Numbered from the stretch's first letter, positions 30,264 to 40,386 are shown. The stretch: 64,000 nt of DNA from Catenulispora sp. GP43 (GCF_041260665.1 NZ_JBGCCT010000039.1:53231-117230); one strand, 5' to 3'. The notes: generated by a model from the letters alone, not told the origin. Made by a program: numbers and translations.

Positions 30264-31414
30264 GCGGGTTCGAGGCGCGCCCCGCCGAGGAGCTGGCGCC
30301 GGTGCTGGCGTGGCTGCGGCGCGGCGAGGCGGTGCGCACCCGGACCGCTTTCCCGGCCGGGACCGCGCTGCCCGACGGCCGGCTCGACATGTGCAAGCAG
30401 GACCTGGGGCCGCTCGGCGCCGCCGCGGTCGCGAACGCGCTGCCCGAGGGCGGCGGCCCGGTGAAGCACCTGCTGCTGGGCACCGACGGGCTCGGCGACG
30501 GCGGGGTGGCCGCGGTCGCCCCGAAGGCGGTCGCCGCCGGGGTCGAGACGCTCTACCTGGGCTGCAACGGCATCGGGGGCGGCGGGGTCTGCGAGATCGC
30601 GAACCAGCTCATCGCCTCCCCCGGCGTGGTGAAGGCGCTGTGGCTCAAGCGCAACCCGGTCGGCGCGGACGGCGTGCGCGCGGTGGCCGAGACGGTGCGC
30701 GCCGGCACTGTGCTGCGCACCATCGACCTGACGCAGACCGGCCTGACCGCACCCGACGCCGCCACGCTGGTCGACGCCATGATCGAGGCCGGCGGCGGTG
30801 CCCACGCCATCGAACGGCTCTACATCGGCGGCAACCGGCTCGGCGCCGACGGCGCGCGGGAACTGGCCCGGCTGCTGACGGCCGGAGCGGTCGCAGAGCT
30901 CTACGTCTCGGCCGCACGCCTCGGCGACTCCGGGGCGCGAGTGCTGGCGACGGCGCTGCGCGCCGCACCACACCGCACCCTGCGCCGCATCTCCGTGGCC
31001 AGCAACGGCATCGGCCCGGCGGCGCTGGCGGAGCTGATCGCGGCGGCCGCGGCGGCCGGGGTCGAACTGGTCGACGCCGGACGGGTGAAGGCCGCCGCCG
31101 TCCTGGCCGCCGACGACAACCACCTCGACGAGTCCGGCGCCGCGACGGTCGCCGAAGCCCTCGCCGACGCCCCGCACCACCTCGTCTTCGTCAACCTGCG
31201 CTACACCGGCCTCGGCAGCCCCGGCGCCCTGAAACTGCTGGCCGGCGCCCAACGTGCCGCCACACCGACCCGCTACCTGCTCGGCACCGGCATCGCCAAG
31301 CGGGTCAAGAAGGAGCTCACCGCGCTGGCCGCCGACGTCCCGGCGTCAGTGTTCGACGTCGCGCCGGACGTCCGGGCGATCCGCAGCGTCTACCGGACCG
31401 CGCCGCCGGCCTGA
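30260..31414 (+). CDS. Leucine-rich-repeat (RNase-inhibitor type) protein
   Basis: This is a 384-residue soluble protein. At least six ~28-residue repeats of the RI-like class are visible, e.g. VETLYLGCNGIGGGGVCEIA, VKALWLKRNPVGADGVRAVA, LRTIDLTQTGLTAPDAATLV, IERLYIGGNRLGADGARELA and LRRISVASNGIGPAALAELI. Such repeats form a horseshoe that binds protein or RNase partners. It has no signal peptide, so it is probably cytoplasmic. It begins with GTG overlapping the SDR stop and is the last gene of the operon. The N-terminal ~50 residues before the repeats are not recognised. Confidence 0.85.
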   Translation: MSGFEARPAEELAPVLAWLRRGEAVRTRTAFPAGTALPDGRLDMCKQDLGPLGAAAVANALPEGGGPVKHLLLGTDGLGDGGVAAVAPKAVAAGVETLYLGCNGIGGGGVCEIANQLIASPGVVKALWLKRNPVGADGVRAVAETVRAGTVLRTIDLTQTGLTAPDAATLVDAMIEAGGGAHAIERLYIGGNRLGADGARELARLLTAGAVAELYVSAARLGDSGARVLATALRAAPHRTLRRISVASNGIGPAALAELIAAAAAAGVELVDAGRVKAAAVLAADDNHLDESGAATVAEALADAPHHLVFVNLRYTGLGSPGALKLLAGAQRAATPTRYLLGTGIAKRVKKELTALAADVPASVFDVAPDVRAIRSVYRTAPPA

Positions 31415-31416
31415 CC

Positions 31417-31468
31417 CTGCTGCCCGGTCCTGCTGCCCGGTCCTGCTGCCTGACCCTGCTGCCGGACC
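31417..31468. repeat. Four 13-bp tandem repeats
   Basis: Units of CTGCTGCCCGGTC (two perfect copies, then two variants ending TGACC and GGACC) lie directly after the LRR stop, in the 125-bp gap before the oxidoreductase gene. Confidence 0.8.
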
Positions 31469-31539
31469 CCGCCCGCCCGCGCCGTGACGGCGCGCACAGC
31501 CACAGCGGCCCGCGGCCACCCGCGGTCTATGCTCGGCCC

Positions 31540-32481
31540 ATGTTCGCAGTGAGCGCCGTGCGCATCGACTCCAAGGACCCCCTGTCCGGCCTCGAACTCG
31601 GGGAACGCGCCGAGCCCGAGCCCCGCGCGGGCTGGACCACGGTCACGGTCAAGGCCGCGGCCCTGAACCACCACGACCTGTGGACCCTGCGCGGCGTGGG
31701 CATCACCGAGGACAAGCTGCCGATGATCCTGGGCTGCGACGCCGCCGGGCTCGACGAGGACGGCAACGAGGTGATCATCCACTCCGTCATCGACCCGCGG
31801 GACGGCAAGCCGTCCATCCTCACCGAGGCCTACGACGGCACCTTCGCGCAGAAGGTGCTGGTCCCCAAGGCCAACCTGGTGCCCAAACCGGCCGCGCTGT
31901 CCTGGGAGCAGGCCGCGTGCCTGCCGACCGCCTGGCTCACCGCCTACCGGATGCTCTTCCGCAACTCCGGCCTGCGCCCCGGTGACACGGTGCTGATCCA
32001 GGGCGCCGGCGGCGGCGTGGCGACCGCGGCGATCGTGCTGGCCCGGGCCGCCGGGTTCCGGGTGTGGACGACCTCGCGCAGCGAGGAGAAGCGGGCGCGG
32101 GCCGTGGAGCTCGGCGCGCACGCCGCCTTCGAGTCCGGCGCCCGCCTGCCGGAGCGGGTGGACGCGGTGATGGAGACGGTCGGCGCCGCGACCTGGGCGC
32201 ACTCGGTGAAGTCGCTGCGGCCCGAGGGCACGATCGTCATCTCCGGCGCGACCTCCGGCGCCATGCCGCCGGCCGAGCTGACCCGCATCTTCTTCCTGCA
32301 GCTGCGCGTCGTCGGCTCGACCATGGGCTCGCTGGACGAGCTCAAGGCGCTGGCCCGGCTGTGCGACACCACGGACGTGCGGCCGGTCGTCGACTCGGTG
32401 CTGCCGCTGGACCAGGCCCGGACCGGCTTCGAGCGGATGGCGCAGGGCGAGGCGTTCGGGAAGATCGTCTTCACGGTCTGA
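31540..32481 (+). CDS. Zinc-binding-dehydrogenase-family (quinone oxidoreductase-like) protein
   Basis: This 313-residue cytosolic medium-chain dehydrogenase/reductase has an N-terminal GroES-like fold with the segment ALNHHDLWTLRGV, then PMILGCDAAG. The Rossmann domain contains IQGAGGGVATAAIVLARAAG as the NAD(P)H-binding loop. The catalytic and structural zinc cysteines of alcohol dehydrogenases are absent, which places it with NADPH:quinone reductase-like enzymes. The substrate is unknown. It has its own spacing from the LRR gene (125 bp) and is convergent with helD; whether it belongs to the upstream operon is unclear. Confidence 0.87.
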   Translation: MFAVSAVRIDSKDPLSGLELGERAEPEPRAGWTTVTVKAAALNHHDLWTLRGVGITEDKLPMILGCDAAGLDEDGNEVIIHSVIDPRDGKPSILTEAYDGTFAQKVLVPKANLVPKPAALSWEQAACLPTAWLTAYRMLFRNSGLRPGDTVLIQGAGGGVATAAIVLARAAGFRVWTTSRSEEKRARAVELGAHAAFESGARLPERVDAVMETVGAATWAHSVKSLRPEGTIVISGATSGAMPPAELTRIFFLQLRVVGSTMGSLDELKALARLCDTTDVRPVVDSVLPLDQARTGFERMAQGEAFGKIVFTV

Positions 32482-32533
32482 CAAACCCCCCCGAAGCCCC
32501 ACCGAGACCCGCACCGCGGTCGGCGGCTGTACG

Positions 32534-34912
32534 TCAGCCCTCGACCTCGACGATCCCCAGCCGCTGCGTGGCCCGGGTCAGCGCGACGTAGAGATCGTTC
32601 TCGCCATGCCGGGCGGCGGCGATCGCGGCCGGGTCGACGACCAGCACGGTGTCGAACTCCAGCCCCTTCGCCTGGCGCACCGGCAGCACGACGGTGCGCC
32701 GCTCCAGGTCCGGGTCCGAGCCGTAGCCGGCCTCGGGCAGCCGCGCCGCCACCGCCGCCGCCACCTCGGCCAGGCGTTCGGCCGGCACCAGCACCGCCAT
32801 CCGCCCGGCCTCCCCGGCCGCCAGCGCCGCGTCCTCGGCCAACGCCAGCTCGGCGACCTTCGCGGCCAGCGAGGACGCCGGCACCGACACCCGCCAGGGC
32901 TCCTCGCCGCTGGAGCGCACCGAGCGCGGCGGCTTCAACCCCGGGTCGATGCGCTCCAGCACCTCGGCGGCCACGGCCATGATCTCCGAGGGGGTGCGGT
33001 AGTTCACCGTCAGCTCCGCCAGCCGCCAGCGGTCGCCGACGTGCGGCGCCAGCACCGCGCCCCAGGACGCCGCCCCGGCCGGGTCGCCGGTCTGCGCGAC
33101 GTCGCCGACCAGTGTCATCGAGCGGGCCGGGCAGCGCCGCATCAGCAGCCGCCAGGCCATCGGCGAGAGCTCCTGCGCCTCGTCCACGATCACGTGCCCG
33201 AAGGTCCAGGTCCGGTCGCCCATCGCGCGCTCGGCCACGCTGCGGCCGTCGACCTCCTCGAACCGCTCGGCCAGCATCTCGGCCGAGACCAGGTCCACGG
33301 CGGTGACGATCTCCTCGCGCGGGTCCTCCAGGTCGATCGAGCGAGAGCCCTCGGCTACTTCCAGGGCGCCCTGCGCGTAGGCGATGCGGGCCCGGCGCTC
33401 GGCCTCGGCCCGCGCCGCCGCCTCGGCGGTGTCGGATTCGCCGAGCAGCTCCGCCGCCTCGTCCAGCAGCGGGATGTCGGCCGCCGACCAACCACCCGGG
33501 GTGCGCAGCAGCAGGTCCATCTCGGCGTCCGTCAGCAGCGGCGCGCCGTCCGCCGGGCCCGCGCCGCCGTCCGCGGCCTCTTCCACGGCCTCGCGCAGCA
33601 GCTCCGGTGTCGCGAACAGCTCGGCCAGCATCCGCTGCGGCGTCAGCTGCGGCCACAGCCAGTCCAGCGCCTCCTGCACGCTCGGCTCGTCGGCCAGCGA
33701 CGCCGCGATCTGGTCGCGGTCGGCCCGGCCCAGGAACACGCCGTCGGCCATCTCCGCGGGGTCCTCGCCGAGCTCCTCGGCGATCAGGTTCACCATCGCC
33801 AGCGTCTCCTGGCGGTGCGGATCGTCGTTCAGCCGGTCCACGACCTGCCCGGCGAGGGTGTCGATGACGTACTCGGCGAACGCCTTACGGCCCAGGTTGG
33901 GCAGCCGGCTGGCTTTACGCCCCAGTTCGCGGGCGGCCTCACAGGTCTCTCGGGTCAGCCGGTACTTCACGCCCTCGTAGACCACTTCCAGCACGTCCTC
34001 GGGCACCCGCTGCCGGGCCCGCACCGCGCCGGCGATCAGGTCCGCCATCACCGCCCGGCCCTTGATCTCGGCGACCTCCGGGGCGTCGGCGCGCGAGGCC
34101 CGCACCCCCGGGAACATCTCCCCGACCGTGGCCAGCACCGCGCTGGTCTCCCCCAGCGCCGGCAGCACGTGCGAGACGTAGCGCAGGAAGGTCGGGTTCG
34201 GCCCGACGATCAGCACGCCGCGCTTGGCCAGCCGCTCGCGGTAGGTGTAGAGCAGGTAGGCCGCGCGGTGCAGCGCCACGGCGGTCTTGCCGGTGCCCGG
34301 GCCGCCCTGCACGACCAGGACCCCGCGCAGCTCCGACCGGATCGCGTGGTCCTGCTCGGCCTGGATGGTCTCCACCACGTCGCGCATCCGGCCGGTGCGG
34401 CCGGCGGTCAGGGCCGCCAGCAGCGCGCCCTCGCCGACCAGCCCGGAGGCGTCGCCGTCGGCGGCGATGTCCAGATCCAGCACGTCGTCGTCGATCTCGA
34501 CGACGGTCCGGAAGCGGGTCCGGATGCTGCGCCGGCGCCGCACGCCCTGCGGCGCCGCGGAGGTCGCCACGTAGAACGGCCGGGCCGCCGGCGCCCGCCA
34601 GTCCACCAGCAGGGGCTCGAAGTCGCCGTCCTCGTCGAGGATGCCGATCCGGCCGACGTAGCGGCGCTCGCCCTCGACCAGGTCCAGCCGGCCGAAGCAG
34701 AGTCCTTCCTCGGCGGCGTCCAGCTGCGCGATCCGGCCGGCGCCGGCGGTGGCCAGCGTGTCGCGCTCGGTGCGCGCCTGCTGGGTGCCGGTGCCGGCGC
34801 GCAACACGCCGGCGAGGTGGTCCTCGGTGCGGCCGCGCAGCGCGTCGAGACGCTTGTACAGGAAGTCCAGGTACCGCTGTTCGTGGAGGATTTCTTCCGT
34901 ACCCCTTGACAA
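32534..34912 (-). CDS. helD: HelD-type RNA polymerase recycling factor (UvrD-like helicase fold)
   Basis: This 792-residue protein removes RNA polymerase from stalled or non-specific complexes; some actinobacterial homologues confer rifamycin tolerance. An N-terminal coiled coil (EQRYLDFLYKRLDALRG) would enter the secondary channel. Walker A is VVQGGPGTGKTAVALHRAAY, Walker B VDEAQELSPM, followed by the QTGDPAG, ELTVNYRTP, QAKGLEFD and VALTRATQRL motifs of superfamily 1. I chose TTG 34912 because GGGAGG lies 4 nt upstream; GTG 34942 has no ribosome binding site. No 19-bp rifamycin-associated element is seen upstream. Confidence 0.88.
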   Translation of the reverse strand: MSRGTEEILHEQRYLDFLYKRLDALRGRTEDHLAGVLRAGTGTQQARTERDTLATAGAGRIAQLDAAEEGLCFGRLDLVEGERRYVGRIGILDEDGDFEPLLVDWRAPAARPFYVATSAAPQGVRRRRSIRTRFRTVVEIDDDVLDLDIAADGDASGLVGEGALLAALTAGRTGRMRDVVETIQAEQDHAIRSELRGVLVVQGGPGTGKTAVALHRAAYLLYTYRERLAKRGVLIVGPNPTFLRYVSHVLPALGETSAVLATVGEMFPGVRASRADAPEVAEIKGRAVMADLIAGAVRARQRVPEDVLEVVYEGVKYRLTRETCEAARELGRKASRLPNLGRKAFAEYVIDTLAGQVVDRLNDDPHRQETLAMVNLIAEELGEDPAEMADGVFLGRADRDQIAASLADEPSVQEALDWLWPQLTPQRMLAELFATPELLREAVEEAADGGAGPADGAPLLTDAEMDLLLRTPGGWSAADIPLLDEAAELLGESDTAEAAARAEAERRARIAYAQGALEVAEGSRSIDLEDPREEIVTAVDLVSAEMLAERFEEVDGRSVAERAMGDRTWTFGHVIVDEAQELSPMAWRLLMRRCPARSMTLVGDVAQTGDPAGAASWGAVLAPHVGDRWRLAELTVNYRTPSEIMAVAAEVLERIDPGLKPPRSVRSSGEEPWRVSVPASSLAAKVAELALAEDAALAAGEAGRMAVLVPAERLAEVAAAVAARLPEAGYGSDPDLERRTVVLPVRQAKGLEFDTVLVVDPAAIAAARHGENDLYVALTRATQRLGIVEVEG

Positions 34913-35026
34913 AACGCCTCCCGATGCTCCAGAATCAAGCACGTACCAGTTCTCTGGTTATTTGGCTGTGCCCGAAAACTCTACGATAGCAGACGCCGTC
35001 GCAGAGCCTTCGGGCTCGTTTTGTTT
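34906..35026 (+). ncRNA. Candidate small RNA divergent to helD
   Basis: On the plus strand TTGACA (34906-34911) is followed after 18 bp by CAGAAT, a weak promoter. Downstream lies a small hairpin ACCAG-TTCT-CTGGT and then a textbook intrinsic terminator, GAGCC-TTCG-GGCTC (35004-35017) with TTTTGTTT (35019-35026). No plus-strand gene ends here, so the terminator has no protein-coding owner. An RNA of roughly 85 nt would be antisense to the helD 5' leader. The terminator is solid; the promoter is weak. Confidence 0.35.
35002..35026 (+). terminator. Intrinsic terminator with U-tract on plus strand
   Basis: The 5-bp GC stem GAGCC/GGCTC with UUCG loop is followed by TTTTGTTT. It lies between two minus-strand genes, so it does not serve either of them in their sense direction. 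Confidence 0.6.
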
Positions 35027-35043
35027 CAGGGCCGCGCGGTGTT

Positions 35044-36501
35044 TCAGCGGGCCGTGACGAGCTCCTCCACCTCGGCCAGAGCTTCCGCCTCCGCCTCGCT
35101 GTGCACGTTGCGGGTCCGCAGCGCGATGACCGCCGCGCAGGCCACCGCGATCGCGCAGGCCGTCAGCGCCCAGGACAGTCCGGACGTGAAGGCCGCGGTG
35201 GGCCGCACCCCCTGCTTCAGCTCGTGGTTCAGCCGCGCCGTGGAGACCGCGGCGAAGACCGCGAGCCCCAGCGCGCCGCCGACCTGCTGCGAGGCATTCA
35301 GCAGCGCGGCGGCCAGACCCGCCTGGTGGTGCGGCACGCCGGCGTTGGCGGCCGTGGAGATCGCCACGAACAGCAGCCCGAGCCCGATCGCCATGATCAC
35401 CATGCCCGGCAGCATCCCGCTGACGTACGAGCCGTGCACCTTCAGCTGGGCCAGCAAGTAGACGCCGACCGAGGCGACCGCCGCGCCGGAGACCACGACC
35501 GGCCGGGTGCCGACCTTCGCCACCAGCTTCGGCGCCACCCCGGCGCCGATCCCGACGGCGACCGTGATCGGCAGGTACGCCAGGCCGGTGCGGATCGGCG
35601 ACCAGCCCTCGACGTTCTGCATGTAGAGGGTCAGGAAGAAGAACATGGAGATGAACCCGGCGACCCCGACCAGCTGCGTGACGTCCGCTGCGACCAGGCC
35701 GCGGATCCGGAAGACCGACAGCGGCAGCAGCGGCTCACGGCTGAAGCGCTCGTTCACGACGAACACCACCAGCAGCAGCCCGGCCCCGGCCAGCTCCAGC
35801 ACCGTCCGGCTGGACCCCCACCCCTGGTCCGGAGCCTTCACCAGGCCGAACACCAGCAGCAGCATCCCGGCGGTGACCAGGAACGCGCCGACGAGGTCCA
35901 GGCCCTTGAGGGAGACCCGCTTGCCGTCCGCCTCGAACATCCGGAACGCGCCGACGAGGATCACCACGCAGAACGGCGGGTTCACGAACATCACCCAGCG
36001 CCACCCGGGACCGTCGGTGAGCAGACCGCCGGCCAGCACGCCGACCGCCGAGGCCAGGCCCGCCACCGCACCCCACGCGCCGAACGCCTTCGTGCGGTCC
36101 GCGCCCTCCTTGAACGTCGTGGTGAGCAGCGACAGCGCGGCGGGCATCATCAAGGCGGCGCCGACGCCCTGGACCAGCCGCGCGCCGACGAGCAGTCCGG
36201 CCGAGCCGGCGAACCCGCCGGCCAGCGAGGCCAGACCGAACACCACCGTCCCGGTGACCAGCACGCGGCGCCGGCCGAACAAGTCGGCGGCACGTCCGCC
36301 GAGCAGCATGAACCCGCCGTAGGTGAGCAGATAGCCGCTCGGCACCCACTGCAGGCCCTGCGTGCTGAAGTGCAGGTCCTGGCGGATGGCGGGCAGCGCC
36401 ACGTTCACGATCGAGGCGTCGACCAGATCCAGGAACGCGACGCCGCACAAGAGCAGCAGAATGAGCTTGCCTCTGCCGGTTGATAGGAAGGACGCAGACA
36501 C
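35044..36501 (-). CDS. MFS drug exporter, DHA2 (14-helix) family
   Basis: This 485-residue inner-membrane protein has about 14 hydrophobic helices and is a proton-coupled multidrug exporter of the EmrB/QacA type. The N-terminal motif DLVDASIVNVALPAIRQDL and the motif A region GGRAADLFGRRRVLVTG are clear. The GVGAALMMPAALSLLTTTF segment is the antiporter-type helix 5 sequence. GTG 36501 has GGAGGGGG upstream. It diverges from a MarR gene across a short region with a perfect palindrome, so it is probably repressed by MarR and induced by its substrates. Which compounds it exports is unknown. Confidence 0.92.
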   Translation of the reverse strand: MSASFLSTGRGKLILLLLCGVAFLDLVDASIVNVALPAIRQDLHFSTQGLQWVPSGYLLTYGGFMLLGGRAADLFGRRRVLVTGTVVFGLASLAGGFAGSAGLLVGARLVQGVGAALMMPAALSLLTTTFKEGADRTKAFGAWGAVAGLASAVGVLAGGLLTDGPGWRWVMFVNPPFCVVILVGAFRMFEADGKRVSLKGLDLVGAFLVTAGMLLLVFGLVKAPDQGWGSSRTVLELAGAGLLLVVFVVNERFSREPLLPLSVFRIRGLVAADVTQLVGVAGFISMFFFLTLYMQNVEGWSPIRTGLAYLPITVAVGIGAGVAPKLVAKVGTRPVVVSGAAVASVGVYLLAQLKVHGSYVSGMLPGMVIMAIGLGLLFVAISTAANAGVPHHQAGLAAALLNASQQVGGALGLAVFAAVSTARLNHELKQGVRPTAAFTSGLSWALTACAIAVACAAVIALRTRNVHSEAEAEALAEVEELVTAR

Positions 36502-36535
36502 GGGAGACCCCCTCCGGTACGCTATTACTTTGAGA

Positions 36536-36550
36536 TTCGTACGTTACGAA
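36536..36550. promoter_or_regulatory. Probable MarR operator
   Basis: The perfect inverted repeat TTCGTA-CGT-TACGAA lies midway in the 60-bp divergent region between the MFS exporter and marR. A second motif, GTATCAT, occurs twice in direct orientation (36555-36561 and 36571-36577), flanking the marR start. Confidence 0.65.
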
Positions 36551-36561
36551 GAAGGTATCAT

Positions 36562-37065
36562 ATGAGTTCCGTATCATCTAACGGGATGTCGGGGCCCGAC
36601 GCCGCGGCCTCCCGCTCCCGTCGGCGCACGATGAACCAGATCACGGACAGCTTCCGCGAGATGTCCGTGGTGATGACGGTGCTCAACCTGCGGGCCGGCG
36701 AGCAGGTGGGGCTGCGGGACGTGGAGATGAAGGCGCTGGACGTGCTGATGCGCGACGGCGCGATGAGCGCCAAGACGCTGGGGCAGCGGCTGGGCATGCA
36801 CCCGGCGACCATGACCGGGATCCTGGACAAGCTGGAGAAGTCCGGCTGGGTGTCCCGGGAGCGCAGCCCCGAGGACCGGCGCGTGGTGCTGATCCAGCCG
36901 GTGCGCGAGCGGGTCGGGGAGGTCGTGCGGCTGTTCGCCGGGATGAACAACACCGCGGTGGAGCTCCTGGACCGCTACGACAGCGAGCAGTTGGAGACCA
37001 TCGCCGGGTTCATGGACATGATGGTGGACATGGCGAAGCAGGCCTCGAAGGAGTGGAGCGCATGA
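36562..37065 (+). CDS. MarR-family transcriptional regulator
   Basis: This is a 167-residue winged-helix regulator. The DNA-binding part is clear: a MSAKTLGQRLGMHPATMTGI recognition region followed by LDKLEKSGWVSRERSPEDRR and VVLIQPV, the wing. Flanking helices at both ends would form the dimer interface. ATG 36562 follows GAAGAAGG. It is divergent from the MFS exporter and probably represses both genes through the palindrome at 36536-36550. Its stop overlaps the start of a 77-residue protein (ATGA). Confidence 0.92.
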   Translation: MSSVSSNGMSGPDAAASRSRRRTMNQITDSFREMSVVMTVLNLRAGEQVGLRDVEMKALDVLMRDGAMSAKTLGQRLGMHPATMTGILDKLEKSGWVSRERSPEDRRVVLIQPVRERVGEVVRLFAGMNNTAVELLDRYDSEQLETIAGFMDMMVDMAKQASKEWSA

Positions 37066-37295
37066 GCTTCTTCCGCGGCGCTCCCGGCGACTACGCGGCG
37101 GTCGAGGAGTACGCGGACGCCGAGGCGGTGGACGCCCACCAGGCGGCCAACCAGGACCTGCTCGCCCTCGTCTTCGAGTACGCCGACCAGAGCTGGATCA
37201 CCGTGCACGGCGCGGTCGGAACGGAGATCCGCGAGTGGGCGCGCAGCCCGGCGGGCGCCGCTGCGGGCGTCACGCTGTTCGACGAGCCGCTCTGA
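37062..37295 (+). CDS. Small hypothetical protein coupled to marR
   Basis: This is a 77-residue acidic protein with no signal peptide or membrane helix and no family I recognise. It contains VEEYADAEAVDAHQAANQDL, then a SWITVHGAVGTEIREW segment. ATG 37062 overlaps the marR stop by 4 bp, so it is translated with marR. Codon bias fits a real gene. It may modulate the regulator, but that is only context. Confidence 0.6.
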   Translation: MSFFRGAPGDYAAVEEYADAEAVDAHQAANQDLLALVFEYADQSWITVHGAVGTEIREWARSPAGAAAGVTLFDEPL

Positions 37296-37304
37296 ACCGG
37301 CCGA

Positions 37305-38963
<1,659 letters not shown>

Positions 38964-39011
38964 GATCCGCATCCCATCGCGGCGCGGAAGGGGGCGCCAC
39001 ACGGATGCGCC

Positions 39012-39047
39012 GATCGATGGACGAATCGATGCACGGATCGATGGACG
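39012..39047. repeat. Three 12-bp tandem repeats
   Basis: Units GATCGATGGACG, AATCGATGCACG, GATCGATGGACG lie about 50 bp upstream of the pruA start, each with an ATCGAT palindrome. They could be a regulatory array or simple slippage. Confidence 0.7.
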
Positions 39048-39089
39048 CGCACCCGGCGGCGGCGCGCCGGCTCAATAGGCTCAGCCGGC

Positions 39090-39770
39090 TCAGTCGCGCG
39101 CGACCATGACCTCGTCGATCAGCGCCACCGCGGCGGTCAGGCTGTCGGCGATCGGCGCCCCGGCGGCCCGCAGCGACTGCGCGGCGGCGAACCCGCCGGA
39201 GTACAGGATCACGCGCGCGCCGACGCTGGCGGCGGCCGCCGCGTCGTCCGGCGAGTCGCCGATGAGCACCACCCGCGCCGGGTCCACGTCCAGGCGGGCC
39301 AGGTGGTCCCGCAGGTGCTGCCCCTTGCGCGCCGGACGCGGCGGCGTGGTGCCCTGGACCAGCGCGAAGTGGCCGGCGATGCCGTGGTGCCGGACCACCG
39401 GGACGAGCTTGTCGTCGTGGTACATCGACAGCAGCGACTGCGAGTGCCCGCGCCCGGACCACTCCCGGAACAGGTCGGGCAGGCCGTCGGACAGGCGCGC
39501 CTCGCGCTCGTAGGCGACGTAGTACTTGTGGAAGGTGGCGTCGAGCGCCTCCCACTCCTCGTCCTCGGGCTCGCGGCCGATGATGTCGGCGTAGAAGGCC
39601 CGGATCGGCATCTTGATCTGCGTGCGGTACTGCTCGGCCGTTATCGGCGGCAGGCCGTGGTCGGCGAACGAGTCGTTCGTGGAGCGCAGGATGATCTCGA
39701 AGTCGTTCAGGACGGTGCCGTTCCAGTCCCAGACGAGGTGCGTTGGCTGCTGCATCTTCGGCACAGTCAC
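39090..39770 (-). CDS. HAD-superfamily phosphatase
   Basis: This is a 226-residue cytosolic hydrolase. Motif I is DWNGTVLND (the DxNGT variant of DxDxT), with an alpha-helical cap of class I between about 20 and 90. Motif II is LLSMYH, motif III the lysine in RPARKGQHL, and motif IV VVLIGDSPDDAAAA. The replacement of the second motif I Asp by Asn is unusual: in most HAD phosphatases this residue is the general acid, so activity could be weak or different. It resembles phosphoglycolate phosphatase-like proteins. The substrate is unknown. Confidence 0.85.
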   Translation of the reverse strand: MTVPKMQQPTHLVWDWNGTVLNDFEIILRSTNDSFADHGLPPITAEQYRTQIKMPIRAFYADIIGREPEDEEWEALDATFHKYYVAYEREARLSDGLPDLFREWSGRGHSQSLLSMYHDDKLVPVVRHHGIAGHFALVQGTTPPRPARKGQHLRDHLARLDVDPARVVLIGDSPDDAAAAASVGARVILYSGGFAAAQSLRAAGAPIADSLTAAVALIDEVMVARD

Positions 39771-39826
39771 CTGAACAGGCTATCGGCGGTCGCCACCAGT
39801 TTTGTTTCCCGCAGGCGATGATCCTG

Positions 39827-40321
39827 CTAACCCAGCAGGTCGGGGAGCTCCTGTGTGGCGTACCACAGCAGCTCGTGGTCGTCGATCCCGTCCACGGTGA
39901 ACGACGCGTCCTCGTCCCCGGCCTCGGCCGCGCCGAGCAGCACCACGGCCAGCGCCACCTCGTCGATCACGGCCGGGTCGTCGACGTGCAGCGAGGCCAC
40001 CCAGGACAGCGGGATCTCGGCGCTGACCCGGACCAGGCCGGGCTCGGCGCCGTCCAGGACCGGCTGGGCGTGCGCGTCGGGCACCTCGGCGGCCACCACC
40101 ACGCGGCGGCGGGGCGCGTCCGGGGCGTCGGCCAGCAGACGCAGCGAGGCGCGCGCGGCGTCGGTCATGGCGGCGTACTCCAGCTCCTCGCTGTCCCCTT
40201 CGGTGTACCACTCGCGCAGCGCCGGCGTGACCGCGTACGCCGTCAGCGGAGCGTCGGCGACCACCCCCGTCTTGTGGAGCTCGGCGAGCACTGACAGGGT
40301 CGCGGGAAGGTAGACGCGCAT
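39827..40321 (-). CDS. DUF6912-family conserved protein
   Basis: This is a 164-residue soluble protein starting MRVYLPATLSVLAELHKTG, with a RRVVVAAEVPDA strand and a C-terminal DDHELLWYATQELPDLL segment. The pattern and length match the DUF6912 family of actinobacteria (long annotated as hypothetical). Its function is unknown. ATG 40321 gives the family N-terminus. The gene lies 51 bp from the HAD gene, probably in its own unit. Confidence 0.8.
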   Translation of the reverse strand: MRVYLPATLSVLAELHKTGVVADAPLTAYAVTPALREWYTEGDSEELEYAAMTDAARASLRLLADAPDAPRRRVVVAAEVPDAHAQPVLDGAEPGLVRVSAEIPLSWVASLHVDDPAVIDEVALAVVLLGAAEAGDEDASFTVDGIDDHELLWYATQELPDLLG

Positions 40322-40386
40322 TGCGCCATTATCCCCTTCGGGGGTGCGGTGTAGCGCGCCGCGCCGGGGAGCGCTATAGCGGACTT

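Noticed and set aside
34913..35043. Rifamycin-associated element upstream of helD
   Set aside because: I looked for the inverted repeat linked to inducible HelR-type genes and did not find it. The only palindromic structures are the hairpins described for the candidate small RNA.
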